A stretch of DNA of 64,000 nucleotides from Stenotrophomonas rhizophila (GCF_001704155.1 NZ_CP016294.1:3841501-3905500); one strand, 5' to 3'. Positions 1 through 10,684 are shown, counted from the first letter of the stretch. Numbers and translations are program-made. Notes: generated by a model not told the origin, from the sequence alone.

Positions 1-95
1 GTCCCACTGCGGAGTGCCGAATCCGACAAATCGATAGATGTGTCATATGGATTAGCTAGATTCGGCCAGCAAAACCCAATCACAAGGAGACGTAG

Positions 96-1880
96 ATGAG
101 GTTGCTCACACCGCTGTCCCTGGGGTGCCTGTTGGCGCTGGCCGCTGGTTCCGCCCAGGCGGACGTATTCATCAATGAACTGCACTACGACGACAGCACC
201 CCGGCCGGGGATGTCGGCGAAGCCATCGAGGTGGTCGCCACCGGCGGCGAGGACCTCAGTACCTACCGGCTGTACCTGTACAACGGCAGCACTCCGTCGG
301 CGGCCACGGTCTATGCCAACAACGCCGTGCCGGCCGGTACCGCCGCCGGCTGCGGCAAGGCCAGCATCGCCACCGTCACCTACCCCACCAACGGCCTGCA
401 GAACGGCGCCAACGACGGCATCGCGCTGGTGGATGCCAGCGGCAAGGTCGTCCAGTTCATCAGCTACGAAGGCACCATCACCGCCTCCGGCGGCCCGGCC
501 GCCGGCCTGACCAGCCAGAACATCCCGGTCAGCGAGAGCAACAGCACCGCCCCGGGCACGTCCCTGCAGCTCACCGGCAGCGGCAGCCAGTACACCCACT
601 TCACCTGGGCCGGATCGGCTGCGCAGACCTTCGGTGCCTGCAACACCGGCCAGACCTTCAGCGGCGGCGGCAGCACCGGGCCCAATACCCCGCCGTCGGT
701 GAGCACCACCACCCCGGAACAGGGCGCAACCAGCTTCCCGGCCGCTGCCGACCTGGCCGTGACCTTCAGTGAAAGCGTCACCGTCAGCGCCGGTGCGTTC
801 ACCCTGAGCTGCGGCCAGTCCGGCACGGTGCCGCTCACCCACGCCAGCAGCGGTACCCGCTTCACCCTGTCCACCAACACCGCACTGGTGGCCGGCGAAG
901 CCTGCCGCTTCGACATACGCGCCGCGCGCATCAAGGACGCCCAGGGCGCACGACCGGCGGCCGACACGCGCATCGCGTTCACCGTGGCCGCCGGCGGTAC
1001 CGATCCCGGTCCGGACCCGGATCCGGGCAGCTACTACTCGAAGGTCAACACCTCCAGCCCCGGCCAGCTGCGCTGCTCGCTGCACGCCACCATCAAGGGC
1101 CACACCTCGTACCCGTACAGCGGCACGGGCACAAGCACGTGGACCATCCTGGAAATCGCCGACGAGGATCCCAACAACAGCGGCCGCATCCTGGACGCGT
1201 ACCGCAACCGCAGCTACGCCAAGGTCACCGACCGGGCCGGCACCGGCAGCGGGCTGACCTACAACCGCGAGCACACCTGGCCCAATTCACTGGGCTTTGC
1301 CAGCACCACCGGCGACAAGGGCCTGCCGTACGCGCCCTATACCGACACCCACATGCTGTACCTGACCGATGCGCAGTGGAACGCGGACCGCGGCAACAAG
1401 CCGTTCGCCAAGTGCGACAGCAACTGCGGCGAGCGCGCCACCGAGGCCAACAACGGCACCGGCGGGGGAAGTGGCGGCTACCCGGGCAATTCCAACTGGG
1501 TACGCACCCCGGACGGGAATGCCGGCACCTTCGAGGTGTGGGGCCACCGCAAGGGCGACATGGCGCGTGCGGTGATGTACATGGCGATCCGTTATGAGGG
1601 CGGCAAGGACGCAGCCACCGGCCAGTCCGAACCGGACCTGGAGCTGACCGACGACCGCAGCAGGATCGTGAAGACCTCCGCCTCGCCGGCCTACATGGGC
1701 CTGCTCTCGACCCTGATCGACTGGCACCTGTCCGACCCGCCGGATGCTGCAGAAAAAGCCCGCAATGAAGTGATCTACAGCTTCCAGGGCAACCGCAACC
1801 CGTTCATCGACCACCCGGAATGGGGTACGCCCGCCCTGTTCACGTCGGCCAAGCCGGCAACCTGCGAGTTGGCGAACTGA
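96..1880 (+). CDS. Secreted endonuclease I family nuclease with N-terminal Ig-like domains
   Basis: Predicted exported DNA/RNA endonuclease of the EndA/NucM type. A signal peptide covers about residues 1-22 (ends AQA). A lamin-tail-like beta domain follows (about 23-180), then a bacterial Ig-like Big_5-type domain (about 200-305), then the endonuclease I domain (about 315-594). The family signature NREHTWPNS is present at about residues 390-398, with His393 the expected catalytic base. At 594 residues it is far longer than E. coli EndA (about 235) because of the added N-terminal domains, which probably hold the enzyme at the surface or on a substrate. The start is supported by AAGGAG about 9 nt upstream. 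Likely role: extracellular nucleic-acid degradation for nutrition or biofilm turnover. The family call is firm; the substrate preference is inferred. Confidence 0.9.
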   Translation: MRLLTPLSLGCLLALAAGSAQADVFINELHYDDSTPAGDVGEAIEVVATGGEDLSTYRLYLYNGSTPSAATVYANNAVPAGTAAGCGKASIATVTYPTNGLQNGANDGIALVDASGKVVQFISYEGTITASGGPAAGLTSQNIPVSESNSTAPGTSLQLTGSGSQYTHFTWAGSAAQTFGACNTGQTFSGGGSTGPNTPPSVSTTTPEQGATSFPAAADLAVTFSESVTVSAGAFTLSCGQSGTVPLTHASSGTRFTLSTNTALVAGEACRFDIRAARIKDAQGARPAADTRIAFTVAAGGTDPGPDPDPGSYYSKVNTSSPGQLRCSLHATIKGHTSYPYSGTGTSTWTILEIADEDPNNSGRILDAYRNRSYAKVTDRAGTGSGLTYNREHTWPNSLGFASTTGDKGLPYAPYTDTHMLYLTDAQWNADRGNKPFAKCDSNCGERATEANNGTGGGSGGYPGNSNWVRTPDGNAGTFEVWGHRKGDMARAVMYMAIRYEGGKDAATGQSEPDLELTDDRSRIVKTSASPAYMGLLSTLIDWHLSDPPDAAEKARNEVIYSFQGNRNPFIDHPEWGTPALFTSAKPATCELAN

Positions 1881-1889
1881 GGCATCCCG

Positions 1890-1913
1890 GGTTGCCGGCC
1901 AGGCGCCGGCACC
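1890..1913 (+). terminator. Possible terminator hairpin after the nuclease gene
   Basis: GCCGGC arms (1894-1899 and 1905-1910) flank a 5-nt loop, and outer GGT/ACC pairs extend the stem with one bulged T. It lies 10 nt past the stop. No T-tract follows, so it may be a weak or factor-dependent terminator or just a GC-rich hairpin. Confidence 0.35.
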
Positions 1914-2027
1914 AGGGCAATACGGTGCGCCGGCCACCCGCCGGTGCCACCGGGATTCGATTCTCCGGCCGGTTCCCAGGCGGAACCGGCCGGCATCGCC
2001 ACGCCGCGATCTCTATACTCGGCGGTC

Positions 2028-2366
2028 ATGTCGACCCCCGATCCCGTATTCATCCTCCTGACCACCTGCCCCGATGCGGCCACCGCCACGCGGCTGGCGC
2101 ATGCGCTGGTGGAAGAACGCCTGGCCGCCTGCGTGACCCGGCTGGACGGGGCGCACTCGACCTACCGCTGGCACGGTGAGGTAACCGAGGACGCTGAGGT
2201 CCAACTACTGATCAAGACCACCGGCAGCCGCCTGGATGCGGCCATCGCGCGCGTGCAGGTGCTGCACCCGTATGAACTCCCCGAGTGCATCGCGGTCGAA
2301 ACCCGCGCCGGCCTGCCGGCGTACCTGGATTGGATTCGGGCCCAGACCCGAGAGGAAACTGATTGA
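2028..2366 (+). CDS. cutA: CutA divalent-cation tolerance protein
   Basis: A 112-residue CutA1-family protein, a small trimeric ferredoxin-like fold linked to copper and divalent metal tolerance in E. coli. The ILLTTCPD opening, the conserved Cys in LAACV, the YRWHGEV strand and the HPYELPE motif are all present. The start was placed at ATG 2028 because the upstream in-frame extension is not conserved in character and family members begin just before this strand. Its stop codon shares one base with the dsbD ATG, so the two are translationally coupled, as in the classical cutA-dsbD arrangement. The family call is firm; the biochemical role of CutA is still poorly defined. Confidence 0.93.
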   Translation: MSTPDPVFILLTTCPDAATATRLAHALVEERLAACVTRLDGAHSTYRWHGEVTEDAEVQLLIKTTGSRLDAAIARVQVLHPYELPECIAVETRAGLPAYLDWIRAQTREETD

Positions 2367-4732
2367 TGACGCTGTTTCGTCGTGTTGCCGCGCTGTGCGC
2401 GCTGTTCGTGGTGTCCCTGCCGGCACTGGCCGTCAGCGAGAAAGACCTGCTGCCGGTGGATGAAGCCTTCGGGCTGAGCGCGCAGGCGCGCGACCGCGAC
2501 CGTATCGAGGTGAGCTGGAAGATCGCGCCGGGCTACTACCTCTACCGCCACCGCACCACGGTCAAGAGCGACGCCGGCTTCAGTGCCGAGGCGCTGCAGA
2601 TGCCGGCCGGCAAAAAGCACCACGATGACTTCTTCGGCGAAGTGGAAACCTACCGTGAGCGGCTGACCGCCGTCCTGCCCGGCAAGGCTGCCGACGGTGC
2701 TGAAACGGTGACGCTGGAAGTGCGTTACCAGGGCTGCGCCGATGCCGGCGTGTGCTACCCGCCGCAGAAGCGCAGCGTGCAGGTCACGCTGCCGGGTGGC
2801 GGCGCCCGCGCCGACAGCGCCATGACCCCGGCCTTGGGCGGCCCGGCCGCGTCGCCGTTCAACAACCCGCTGGCCGGCAATGCCGCCGCTGGCCTGCGCC
2901 TGCCCGGCGCGGCCAGCACCCCGTCACTGCCGCTTCCGTCCGAACGCGCCTTCGGCTTCGAAGCCATCGTCGGCGATGGCAATACCGTGCTGCTGCGTTT
3001 CAGTCCGGCGCCGGGCTACTACCTCTACCGCGACCGCACTTCGCTGAAGCTGGAAGGCGCTCCGGGCATCCGCGCGGACAAGCCGCTGTGGCCGGCCGCC
3101 AAGTCGCACCGCGACGAGCACTTCGGCGATGTGTCGGTGTATTTCGACCAGGTCGATGTGAAGCTGCCGCTGCGCCGCAGCGTGGCCGAGGCCGCCGATG
3201 CCACGCTGGTGATCACCTTCCAGGGCTGCCAGACCGATGGCATCTGCTACCCGCCGATGACCCGGCGGGTGAAGCTGGCGCTGCCGGCCGGCAAGGTCAA
3301 CGCCAGTGCGGGTGAAGAAGCGCGCCGCAGCGAAGTGATCGCCCCGCTGGTGACGCGCGATAAGCGTGCGCAGGAACGCGAGGCCAACGGCATTGCGACC
3401 CAGCCGATGCTGATCCGCCCGAACGAACCGGCGCTGGCGCTGCCCGCCGACGGCACGCCCGACGCCAGCGCCGACAACGACCAGCGCACGCGTCCGCCGG
3501 GCAGCAGCGGCAGTGCCACGCCGATCACCCTGATCACCGCGTTGCTGCTGGCCCTGGCCGGCGGCCTGATCCTCAACCTCATGCCGTGCGTGCTGCCGAT
3601 CCTGTCGCTGAAGGTGCTGGGCGTGGCGCAGAGCGGCGAAAGCCGCCAGCGCGCGCGCAGCCACGCGCTCTGGTACACGGCAGGCGTGCTGGTGGCGTTC
3701 GCCGCGATTGGCGCACTGGTGCTGGCGCTGCGTGCCGCCGGGCAGGCGGCGGGCTGGGGCTTCCAGCTGCAGCACCCGTGGTTCATTGCCGCACTGGTGT
3801 ACCTGATGTTCACCGTGGGCTTGAGCCTGTCCGGGGTGTTCACCCTGGGCGGCAGCCTGGGCGGCGTGGGCCAGTCGCTGGCCTCGCGCAGCGGACCGAT
3901 GGGCGACTTCTTCACCGGCGTGCTCGCCTGCGTGGTGGCCAGCCCGTGCGTAGCGCCGTTCATGGGGGCGCCGCTGGCCTATGCCTTCACCGCACCGGCG
4001 GTGCCGGCGATGCTGGTGTTCCTGATGCTGGGCCTGGGCCTGGCGCTGCCGTTCCTGCTGATCGGCTTCGTGCCTTCGCTGGCCAAGCGCCTGCCGCGCC
4101 CGGGCGCGTGGATGGAAACCCTGAAGCAGGTGCTGGCCTTCCCGATGTATGCCACCGCGCTGTGGCTGCTGTGGGTGCTGGGCAAGCAGCGTGGCGTGGA
4201 TGCGATGGCCTTGGTGCTGGCCGGGCTGGTGGTGCTGGGCCTGGCGCTGTGGTGGTTCGAGCGCAGCCGCTGGCGCAGCCAGCGCGTCGGTGCCGCATTG
4301 GCGCTGGTGCTGCTGCTGGGCGCACTCGTGCCGGTATGGGGCGTGACACGCATCGCTGCACCGGCCAAAGCCGCACTGGCCGCCGCCGACAACGTGGTGG
4401 CCTATTCGCCGCAGATGCTCGACCGGCTGCGCCAGGACAACCGCGTGGTGTTCGTCAACATGACCGCCGACTGGTGCGTGACCTGCAAGGCCAACGAACG
4501 CGCGGTGCTGGGCACCCAGGGTTTCGAGGAAACCCTGCGCCGTACCAACGCGGTGTACATGCGCGGTGACTACACCAACGTGGATCCGGAGATCACCGCG
4601 TTCCTGGAAGAACACAAGGCGGTCGGCGTGCCGCTGTACGTGGTCTACGGCCCCGGCGCACCGCCGACCGTGCTGCCCACCGTGCTGACCCAGGCACTGG
4701 TGGAAGAAGCGCTGCTGCGCACCGCGCGATGA
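2366..4732 (+). CDS. dsbD: Thiol:disulfide interchange protein DsbD with a duplicated alpha domain
   Basis: Inner-membrane protein that carries reducing power from cytoplasmic thioredoxin to periplasmic substrates. After a signal peptide there are two tandem periplasmic alpha domains, each with the QGC-x5-CYPP signature: Cys124/Cys130 and Cys288/Cys294. The transmembrane core carries LMPCVLP (Cys408) and ASPCVAP (Cys528). A C-terminal thioredoxin-like gamma domain has WCVTC (Cys704/Cys707). E. coli DsbD is about 570 residues with one alpha domain; this one is 788 because of the duplication. ATG 2366 is preferred over the TTG at 2363. It overlaps cutA by 1 nt and the following thioredoxin-like gene by 4 nt, which indicates one operon for periplasmic thiol reduction. 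Confidence 0.95.
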   Translation: MTLFRRVAALCALFVVSLPALAVSEKDLLPVDEAFGLSAQARDRDRIEVSWKIAPGYYLYRHRTTVKSDAGFSAEALQMPAGKKHHDDFFGEVETYRERLTAVLPGKAADGAETVTLEVRYQGCADAGVCYPPQKRSVQVTLPGGGARADSAMTPALGGPAASPFNNPLAGNAAAGLRLPGAASTPSLPLPSERAFGFEAIVGDGNTVLLRFSPAPGYYLYRDRTSLKLEGAPGIRADKPLWPAAKSHRDEHFGDVSVYFDQVDVKLPLRRSVAEAADATLVITFQGCQTDGICYPPMTRRVKLALPAGKVNASAGEEARRSEVIAPLVTRDKRAQEREANGIATQPMLIRPNEPALALPADGTPDASADNDQRTRPPGSSGSATPITLITALLLALAGGLILNLMPCVLPILSLKVLGVAQSGESRQRARSHALWYTAGVLVAFAAIGALVLALRAAGQAAGWGFQLQHPWFIAALVYLMFTVGLSLSGVFTLGGSLGGVGQSLASRSGPMGDFFTGVLACVVASPCVAPFMGAPLAYAFTAPAVPAMLVFLMLGLGLALPFLLIGFVPSLAKRLPRPGAWMETLKQVLAFPMYATALWLLWVLGKQRGVDAMALVLAGLVVLGLALWWFERSRWRSQRVGAALALVLLLGALVPVWGVTRIAAPAKAALAAADNVVAYSPQMLDRLRQDNRVVFVNMTADWCVTCKANERAVLGTQGFEETLRRTNAVYMRGDYTNVDPEITAFLEEHKAVGVPLYVVYGPGAPPTVLPTVLTQALVEEALLRTAR

Positions 4733-5313
4733 GCACGACGCCGCCCCGCACCTCGTTGATGGTGGTGGCGGCGCTGGCTGCGGCGCTGGGGTTGGGCACC
4801 GGCGTGTACTACGTGGCACGCACGCCACAGGAAACGCGGTTTCCCGCAGTGGAGCGCCCGGCCGCCGCGCCGGCCCAACCCGGCGATGCGATGCCGGCCA
4901 TCACCCTGCCGGACGTGGATGGCACGCCCGTGGACTTCGCCCGCTTCGGTGGCCGCCCCCTGTTGATCAACGTGTGGGCCAGCTGGTGCGGTCCGTGCGT
5001 GGAAGAGATGCCCATGCTGGCCGCGTTTGCCGCTGCACAGCCGGCCGATGGCGTGCAGGTGGTGGGCCTGGCCATCGATACGCCGGACGGCGTACGCGAT
5101 TTTCTTGACCGCGTGCCGGTGACCTACCCGATCGTGATCGAGCAGCCTGCGCCGGATGACGCCAGCGTGCGCTTGGGCAACGCCCAGGGTCTGCTGCCCT
5201 ACACGGTGCTGGTGGGTGCGGACGGGAAGATCGTCAAGCAGAAGCTGGGGCCGTTCGCAGAGGGGGAGGTCGAACGGTGGGTGGGCAGTCAGGCGAAGAA
5301 CCGCCGCAGGTAG
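4729..5313 (+). CDS. Membrane-anchored TlpA/ResA-like thioredoxin-fold protein
   Basis: A 194-residue periplasmic thiol-disulfide oxidoreductase. An uncleaved N-terminal membrane anchor (about residues 10-28) leads into a TlpA-like thioredoxin domain with active site WCGPC (Cys87/Cys90) and the cis-proline strand LLPYTVLV. The start overlaps the dsbD stop by 4 nt (ATGA), so it is coupled to DsbD, its probable electron donor. Likely substrates are periplasmic proteins such as apocytochromes or oxidised thioredoxin-like partners; the sequence does not tell which. The last 25 nt overlap the 3' end of the convergent uvrA2 gene. Confidence 0.88.
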   Translation: MSTTPPRTSLMVVAALAAALGLGTGVYYVARTPQETRFPAVERPAAAPAQPGDAMPAITLPDVDGTPVDFARFGGRPLLINVWASWCGPCVEEMPMLAAFAAAQPADGVQVVGLAIDTPDGVRDFLDRVPVTYPIVIEQPAPDDASVRLGNAQGLLPYTVLVGADGKIVKQKLGPFAEGEVERWVGSQAKNRRR

Positions 5314-7880
5314 CCCGCCGTCCTGCCTGCTTTCGATCGGCTCACCTGCTCGGGTGTTCCCGCCGCCACGATCTGCCCACCCTGCTCGCCCGCGCCGGGA
5401 CCCACGTCGATCACCCAGTCGGCATCGGCCACCACGCGCAGGTCGTGCTCGACCACCACCACTGTGTTGCCCGCATCCACCAGCCCGTGCAGCTGCGCCA
5501 TCAGCTTGTCCACGTCGGCCGGATGCAGGCCGGTGGTGGGCTCGTCGAGCACGTACAGGCTGCTGCCGTGCTGGCTGCGCTGCAGTTCGGTGGCCAGCTT
5601 GATCCGCTGCGCTTCGCCACCGGACAGTTCCGTGGCGGGCTGGCCCAACCGCAGATAGCCCAGCCCGATGTCGCGCAGCAGCTGCAACGGACGCTGCACG
5701 ACCGATTCACCGGCAAAGAACGCCAGCGCCTCTTCCACCGTCATCGCCAGCACCTGCGCGATGCTGCGGCCGTTCCACTCCACCTCCAGCGTCTTGGCGT
5801 TGTAGCGCTGGCCGTGGCAGGTCGGGCATGGCGCGTACACGCTGGGCATGAACAGCAGCTCCACGTGCACGAAGCCTTCGCCTTCGCAGGTGTCGCAGCG
5901 GCCCTGCGCCACGTTGAAGGAAAAACGGCTGGCGCTGTAGCGCCGCGCCTTGGCCATGCGGGTGCCGGCGAACAGCTTGCGGACGTGGTCGAACAGGCCG
6001 GTGTAGGTGGCCAGGTTGGAACGTGGCGTGCGCCCGATCGGCTTCTGGTCCACGTTCACCAGGCGCTTGATCGCCGTGTGACCGGCATGCAGTCGGCCGC
6101 GGGTACGCTCGATCCGGCTGGGTTGTGGTAGATCATCGTCCGCATCGGGCACAACCGGTTCATGGCCCAGGTGCTCACCCACCAGCTCCACCAGCGCCTG
6201 GCTGACCAGGCTGGACTTGCCCGAGCCGGAGACACCGGTAACTGCGCAGAACGTGCCCAGCGGGAAGCGTGCATCCAGCCCGTGCAGGTTGTTGCGATGG
6301 ATGCCGCGCAGCTCCAGCCAACCGGCAGGCGTGCGCGGGCTGCGGGTGGCACGGTCGTGCTTGCCGAACAGGTACGGTGCCGTGGCCGAGGCGGCGACGC
6401 CACGCAGCCCCTCGGGCTCACCGCTGTACAGCACCTGCCCACCGTGCTGGCCTGCACCGGGACCGACATCCACCAGCCAATCGGCACGGCGCAGCATCTC
6501 CAAGTCGTGCTCCACCACGAACAACGTGTTGCCGCCTGCCTTGAGCTGGTCGAGCGCGCCATACAGGGCCTCGCCATCTGCCGGATGCAGACCGGCGGTG
6601 GGCTCATCCAGCACGTACACCACGCCGAACAGGCTGGAGCGGATCTGGGTGGCCAGGCGCAGCCGCTGCAGCTCACCCGGTGACAGCGTCGGGGTAGCGC
6701 GGTCCATCGACAGGTAGCCCAATCCCAGCGATTCGAGCGTACCGATGCGCTCCACCAGATCGTGCGCGATGCGCTGGGCAGCGATGCGCTTCTCCTCGGA
6801 CAGGTCGGGGGTGTGGCGCAGCTGTTCAGCCTTGCGCCCGGCTGCGCGGCTGCGCGTTGCCCCCTTTGCCGGCGCGCTGAAGCGGCCTTCCGCCGCCGGC
6901 CGCAGCGCCTCGGCCATCGCCGCCAGCGACAGCTGGGACAGCGCGCCGATGTCCATGCCGGCGAAGGTCACCGACAAGGCAGCACGCTTGAGCCGCTTGC
7001 CGTCGCAGACCGGACAGACCGTACCCACCATGTAGCGCGCCACGCGCTTCTTCATCATGGCGCTCTGGGTGGTGGCGAAGGTGTGCAGCACATAGCGGCG
7101 CGCGCCACTGAAGGTGCCCATATAGCTGGGCTCTTCCTTGCGGCGCAGCGCGGCGCGGGTTTCTGCCGGGGTGAACCCGGCATACACCGGCGCCACCGGC
7201 TGCTCGTCAGTGAACAGGATCCAGTCGCGCTGCTTCTTCGGCAGGTCGCGCCAGGGAATGTCAACGTCGTAGCCCAGCGTCACCAGGATGTCGCGCTGGT
7301 TCTGCCCGTGCCACGCCGGCGGCCATGCGGCGATGGCGCGCTCGCGGATGGTCAGCGAGGGGTCGGGAACCATGGACTGTTCGGTCACTTCATACACGTG
7401 GCCCAGGCCGTGGCAGTTCGGGCAAGCGCCCTGCGGTGTGTTCGGCGAAAAGTCCTCGGCATACAGCATCGGCTGTCTGGCCGGATACGTACCAGCGCGC
7501 GAATACAACATGCGCAGCAGGCTGGACAGCGTGGTCACGCTGCCCACGCTGGAGCGTACGCTCGCGGTGCCGCGCTGCTGCTGCAGCGCCACCGCCGGCG
7601 GCAGGCCTTCGATGGCATCCACATCAGGCACGCCCACCTGGTCGATCAGGCGGCGCGCATAGGGTGACAACGACTCCAGGTAGCGACGCTGCGCTTCGGC
7701 ATACAGTGTGCCGAAGGCGAGCGAGGACTTGCCGGATCCGGAAATTCCCGAGAACACCACCAGCGCATCGCGCGGGATGTCCACGTCGACGTTCTTCAGG
7801 TTGTGCTCGCGCGCCCCGCGCACGCGGACAAATGCGTTGCGGGTCTGGGCGGGAGACGATGTTTTTCGACGTGTGCTCAT
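5289..7880 (-). CDS. UvrA2-type excinuclease ATPase (UvrA paralogue)
   Basis: ABC-type DNA-damage recognition ATPase of the UvrA family, 863 residues. Two P-loops are visible, GISGSGKSS near the N-terminus and GVSGSGKSS in the second half, each with an ABC signature (LSPGELQRL and LSGGEAQRI). Zinc-binding CxxC pairs are present (CPNC, CPVC, CDTC, CPTC). It is shorter than canonical UvrA (about 940), and after the first P-loop it runs straight to the signature region with a reduced insertion, as in UvrA2 paralogues that lack the UvrB-binding domain. UvrA2 proteins are linked to tolerance of DNA-damaging agents; some sit in antibiotic clusters. The start at MSTRRK (7880) is preferred over upstream in-frame Met codons. 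It is not the housekeeping uvrA by this reading. Confidence 0.88.
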   Translation of the reverse strand: MSTRRKTSSPAQTRNAFVRVRGAREHNLKNVDVDIPRDALVVFSGISGSGKSSLAFGTLYAEAQRRYLESLSPYARRLIDQVGVPDVDAIEGLPPAVALQQQRGTASVRSSVGSVTTLSSLLRMLYSRAGTYPARQPMLYAEDFSPNTPQGACPNCHGLGHVYEVTEQSMVPDPSLTIRERAIAAWPPAWHGQNQRDILVTLGYDVDIPWRDLPKKQRDWILFTDEQPVAPVYAGFTPAETRAALRRKEEPSYMGTFSGARRYVLHTFATTQSAMMKKRVARYMVGTVCPVCDGKRLKRAALSVTFAGMDIGALSQLSLAAMAEALRPAAEGRFSAPAKGATRSRAAGRKAEQLRHTPDLSEEKRIAAQRIAHDLVERIGTLESLGLGYLSMDRATPTLSPGELQRLRLATQIRSSLFGVVYVLDEPTAGLHPADGEALYGALDQLKAGGNTLFVVEHDLEMLRRADWLVDVGPGAGQHGGQVLYSGEPEGLRGVAASATAPYLFGKHDRATRSPRTPAGWLELRGIHRNNLHGLDARFPLGTFCAVTGVSGSGKSSLVSQALVELVGEHLGHEPVVPDADDDLPQPSRIERTRGRLHAGHTAIKRLVNVDQKPIGRTPRSNLATYTGLFDHVRKLFAGTRMAKARRYSASRFSFNVAQGRCDTCEGEGFVHVELLFMPSVYAPCPTCHGQRYNAKTLEVEWNGRSIAQVLAMTVEEALAFFAGESVVQRPLQLLRDIGLGYLRLGQPATELSGGEAQRIKLATELQRSQHGSSLYVLDEPTTGLHPADVDKLMAQLHGLVDAGNTVVVVEHDLRVVADADWVIDVGPGAGEQGGQIVAAGTPEQVSRSKAGRTAGYLRRFFA

Positions 7881-7949
7881 GGTGGGAAGCATACCGCCGG
7901 TGGCGCCGCCCATTGGGCGGCCCACGTAGACGCCGCAATCACGAACCCA

Positions 7950-10478
7950 TCACGCTACCGCAGGACGAAGCCCGCGCACTACCGCAGGCCGTGCCACCAC
8001 GAACGCCGCCACCGCTTCGGACAACAGAGCCGCCTGCCGCTGCATCGCCTGGGCGGACGCCGAGGCTTCCTCCACCATCGCCGCGTTCTGCTGCGTGCTG
8101 CCGTCCATCTGCAACAACGTCTTGCCTACCTGCTCGATGCCCACGCTCTGCTGCTGCGAGGCCGCCGCGATGCTGGCGCTGATCGCGGTGACCTGCTCCA
8201 CGCTGCCGACGATGCGGCGCATGGTGGCACCAGCCTCGCCTACCAGGCGGGTACCGGCGTTGACCGTCTCCACCGAGGCTTCGATCAGCTGCTTGATCTG
8301 GCGGGCGGCATCGGCGCTGCGCTGGGCCAGCAGGCGCACTTCGCCCGCTACCACCGCGAAACTCCGGCCCTGCTCGCCGGCCCGTGCGGCTTCCACCGCA
8401 GCGTTGAGGGCGAGGATGTTGGTCTGGAAGGCGATGCCGTCGATCACCCCGGTGATGTCGCCGATGTGTCGTGAGGAGGCGGCGATGTCGTGCATCGTGG
8501 ACACGACCTGTGCCACCGCGTTGCCGCCCTGCCCCGCAATGGCAGCGGCGTCCATCGCCAGCTGGTTGGCCTGCTGCGCCGAATCCGCGTTCTCGCGCAC
8601 GGTTGCAGTGAGTTCCTCCATGGAGGACGCGGTTTCTTCAAGATGCGCCGCCTGCCGTTCCGTGCGTTCGGCGAGGTCACGGTTGCCGGCCACGATTTCA
8701 CCAGCCGCGCCGTTGATCGCCGCGGTGGCGTGCTGGATGCGCGCCACGATGTCGGCCAGCTGTGCCACGCTGGCGTTGGCATCGTCGCGCATCTGCGCGA
8801 ACACGCCCTGGTAGTCACCCTGCATGCGAACGCCCAGGTCACCGTGCGCCAGCCCGGACAGCAGCGCCTGCAGCCCGGCCAGGTTGCCCTGGAAGGTATC
8901 CAGCAGGCGGTTGATGCTCACCGCCAAGGTCAGCACGAAACCCTGCTTGTCGTTCACCGCGATACGCGCCTGCAGCTGACCCTGCGCGGCGGCGTCCACC
9001 AGCGCGGCCACTTCGGTTTCGACCGTGGTTTCCAGCGCGCGGCTGCGCCATTCCACTGCGGCTCCCAGCAACTGGTCGTGGTCGAGGATGGGGTTGAGTA
9101 CCAGCTGATAGCGGATTCCGCCCTGCTCGATCTCGTGTGCACTGGCATGGCCGCGCTGCAGCTGCGCGGCGACGCCCGCAAACACCGGATGCAGCACCTG
9201 CGCCGGTTGGCCCTGCCACTGGCTGGGCGTGCAGCCCAGCGCAGTGCACAGCGCATGGTTGAGGAAGCCGATGCGGCCGTCAGGCTCCAGCACCATCAAG
9301 CCGGTCTGGGCACTGTCCAGGGCCTGGCGCGCACGGGTGTTGTCGCGCGCGGCGGCCCGCTCGGCCACGATCCGGCCGCGCAGCCGTTCCTGCATATGTC
9401 GCAGGCGTTGCGCCAGCTGGCCGAACTCATCGTGCGGGTTATGCACGACCAGCACCGTATCCAGCCGGTCCTCGGCGATGTCCTCGGCGAAGCGCAACGT
9501 GTTGGCGATCGGGCGCTGCACCGCCTGCAGGGTCAGCAGCAACGTGGCGATCAGCAACCCAGCCACCAGCAGCAGCGTGACCGCGAACACCACCGTCATC
9601 GCCCTCGCCTGTGCCTGCAGGCGCCCACGCGCGGCCTCCAGCGCCGTTGCCTGTGCACGCTGCACCTGCTCAAGCGACGGCGCGATCTGTGCAGCGGTAT
9701 CGGCCAGCGACTGCGCTTCCACATCCAACCCCACTCGCGCGGCGGTGTAGCCAAGCAGTGCACCCTGGTAGCTGTCCATCGCGGTGCGAAGCGCGTCCTG
9801 GGCGGCCGCCGGCACGCCCGGCGCTGCCAGCGCCAGTTCGAACGGCAGCTTGGCTTCGCTGGCGCGGTCGGCATGGGTGGAATCGCCGCTGAGCAGCAGC
9901 AGCGCTTCCTGCCGGCGGATGGCCTGCCACTGGGCGTCCAGTGCGGGTTGTTGCAGGGGGGCCAGCTCGGCCTCCATCGCAGCAGCGGCGGCCTCCAGCT
10001 GCGCGCGCAGCCCGGCCTCGCCCCTTCCCATTTCATCCACGCGTGCATTCAGCGCGTTGATCCCCTCGGCAAACTCGCCGATGCGGGTGGCCAGTGCCCT
10101 GAGTGAAGCCGCATTGCCGTTGGCGGCGGCGGTGCGCTGCAGTGCCTCCAGCGACACCTGCAGGCGTTGGCGTGCCTGCTGCAGCGCCTCCCGGTCGGCA
10201 TCGTCGAAGCTCGCTGCGTAGCGGGTCTGCAGGCGGCGGGCATCGGCCACCTGGGTGCCCAGTGCCGCCATCAGGCTGGTCGCCTGCTGATGGGAGGCGA
10301 AGGTGTCGGCGGCGCGTTCGCTGTTGTACCTTGTCCAGGCGTAGACGGCGGCCACCAGCAGCAGGCCCGCTGCACAGGCCACCAGGCTGATTTTCAGCTT
10401 GCGCGCCACGCTGAGCCGGCGCAGGGGTTCAGCCCTGCGGGCGAGGGACGACAGCACACGGCGGGGGATGGCCGACAT
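7950..10478 (-). CDS. Methyl-accepting chemotaxis protein with PAS-like and HAMP domains
   Basis: Transmembrane chemoreceptor, 842 residues. TM1 is at about 27-47, then a helical periplasmic sensor of about 245 residues, TM2 at about 294-318, HAMP after it, a PAS-like segment (about 390-500), and a cytoplasmic signalling domain (about 590-842). The hairpin tip contains the near-invariant [21 protein letters not shown] stretch that binds CheA/CheW. No C-terminal CheR/CheB pentapeptide is seen. The upstream in-frame extension to 10688 was discarded because a CTGGAG Shine-Dalgarno-like site precedes ATG 10478 and a FliA-type promoter sits just before that. The ligand is unknown. Co-regulation with the flagellar class-III genes is likely. 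Confidence 0.92.
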   Translation of the reverse strand: MSAIPRRVLSSLARRAEPLRRLSVARKLKISLVACAAGLLLVAAVYAWTRYNSERAADTFASHQQATSLMAALGTQVADARRLQTRYAASFDDADREALQQARQRLQVSLEALQRTAAANGNAASLRALATRIGEFAEGINALNARVDEMGRGEAGLRAQLEAAAAAMEAELAPLQQPALDAQWQAIRRQEALLLLSGDSTHADRASEAKLPFELALAAPGVPAAAQDALRTAMDSYQGALLGYTAARVGLDVEAQSLADTAAQIAPSLEQVQRAQATALEAARGRLQAQARAMTVVFAVTLLLVAGLLIATLLLTLQAVQRPIANTLRFAEDIAEDRLDTVLVVHNPHDEFGQLAQRLRHMQERLRGRIVAERAAARDNTRARQALDSAQTGLMVLEPDGRIGFLNHALCTALGCTPSQWQGQPAQVLHPVFAGVAAQLQRGHASAHEIEQGGIRYQLVLNPILDHDQLLGAAVEWRSRALETTVETEVAALVDAAAQGQLQARIAVNDKQGFVLTLAVSINRLLDTFQGNLAGLQALLSGLAHGDLGVRMQGDYQGVFAQMRDDANASVAQLADIVARIQHATAAINGAAGEIVAGNRDLAERTERQAAHLEETASSMEELTATVRENADSAQQANQLAMDAAAIAGQGGNAVAQVVSTMHDIAASSRHIGDITGVIDGIAFQTNILALNAAVEAARAGEQGRSFAVVAGEVRLLAQRSADAARQIKQLIEASVETVNAGTRLVGEAGATMRRIVGSVEQVTAISASIAAASQQQSVGIEQVGKTLLQMDGSTQQNAAMVEEASASAQAMQRQAALLSEAVAAFVVARPAVVRGLRPAVA

Positions 10479-10506
10479 GACGCACTCCAGACAGAAGGAC
10501 GCATCG

Positions 10507-10533
10507 GTATCGGCCGCATTCGCTTGGACTTTA
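10507..10533 (-). promoter_or_regulatory. FliA (sigma-28)-type promoter for the chemoreceptor gene
   Basis: On the minus strand the sequence reads TAAAGTCC, 11 nt, GCCGATAC. The sigma-28 consensus is TAAAGTTT-N11-GCCGATAA, so spacing is exact and 13 of 16 positions match. The last base of the -10 element is 29 nt before the ATG, leaving a 5' UTR of roughly 20 nt. Confidence 0.75.
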
Positions 10534-10684
10534 GGGCTGGATCCACCTGCATCCTGCGCTGTCCGCGCAGTGCCTACGTTGTAGCGGGCGTTGAAGACCG
10601 CACGATGACGGTCGGCGGTGCGGGCATTGGATTGGGGAGGTGCACCCGCGGCAGAGGCCAACGTAGTGCGCAACGCCGGCGCGA

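Noticed and set aside
2924..4828. A 634-codon minus-strand frame over dsbD
   Set aside because: Antisense shadow of dsbD; the composition is non-protein-like, while dsbD has all functional cysteines.
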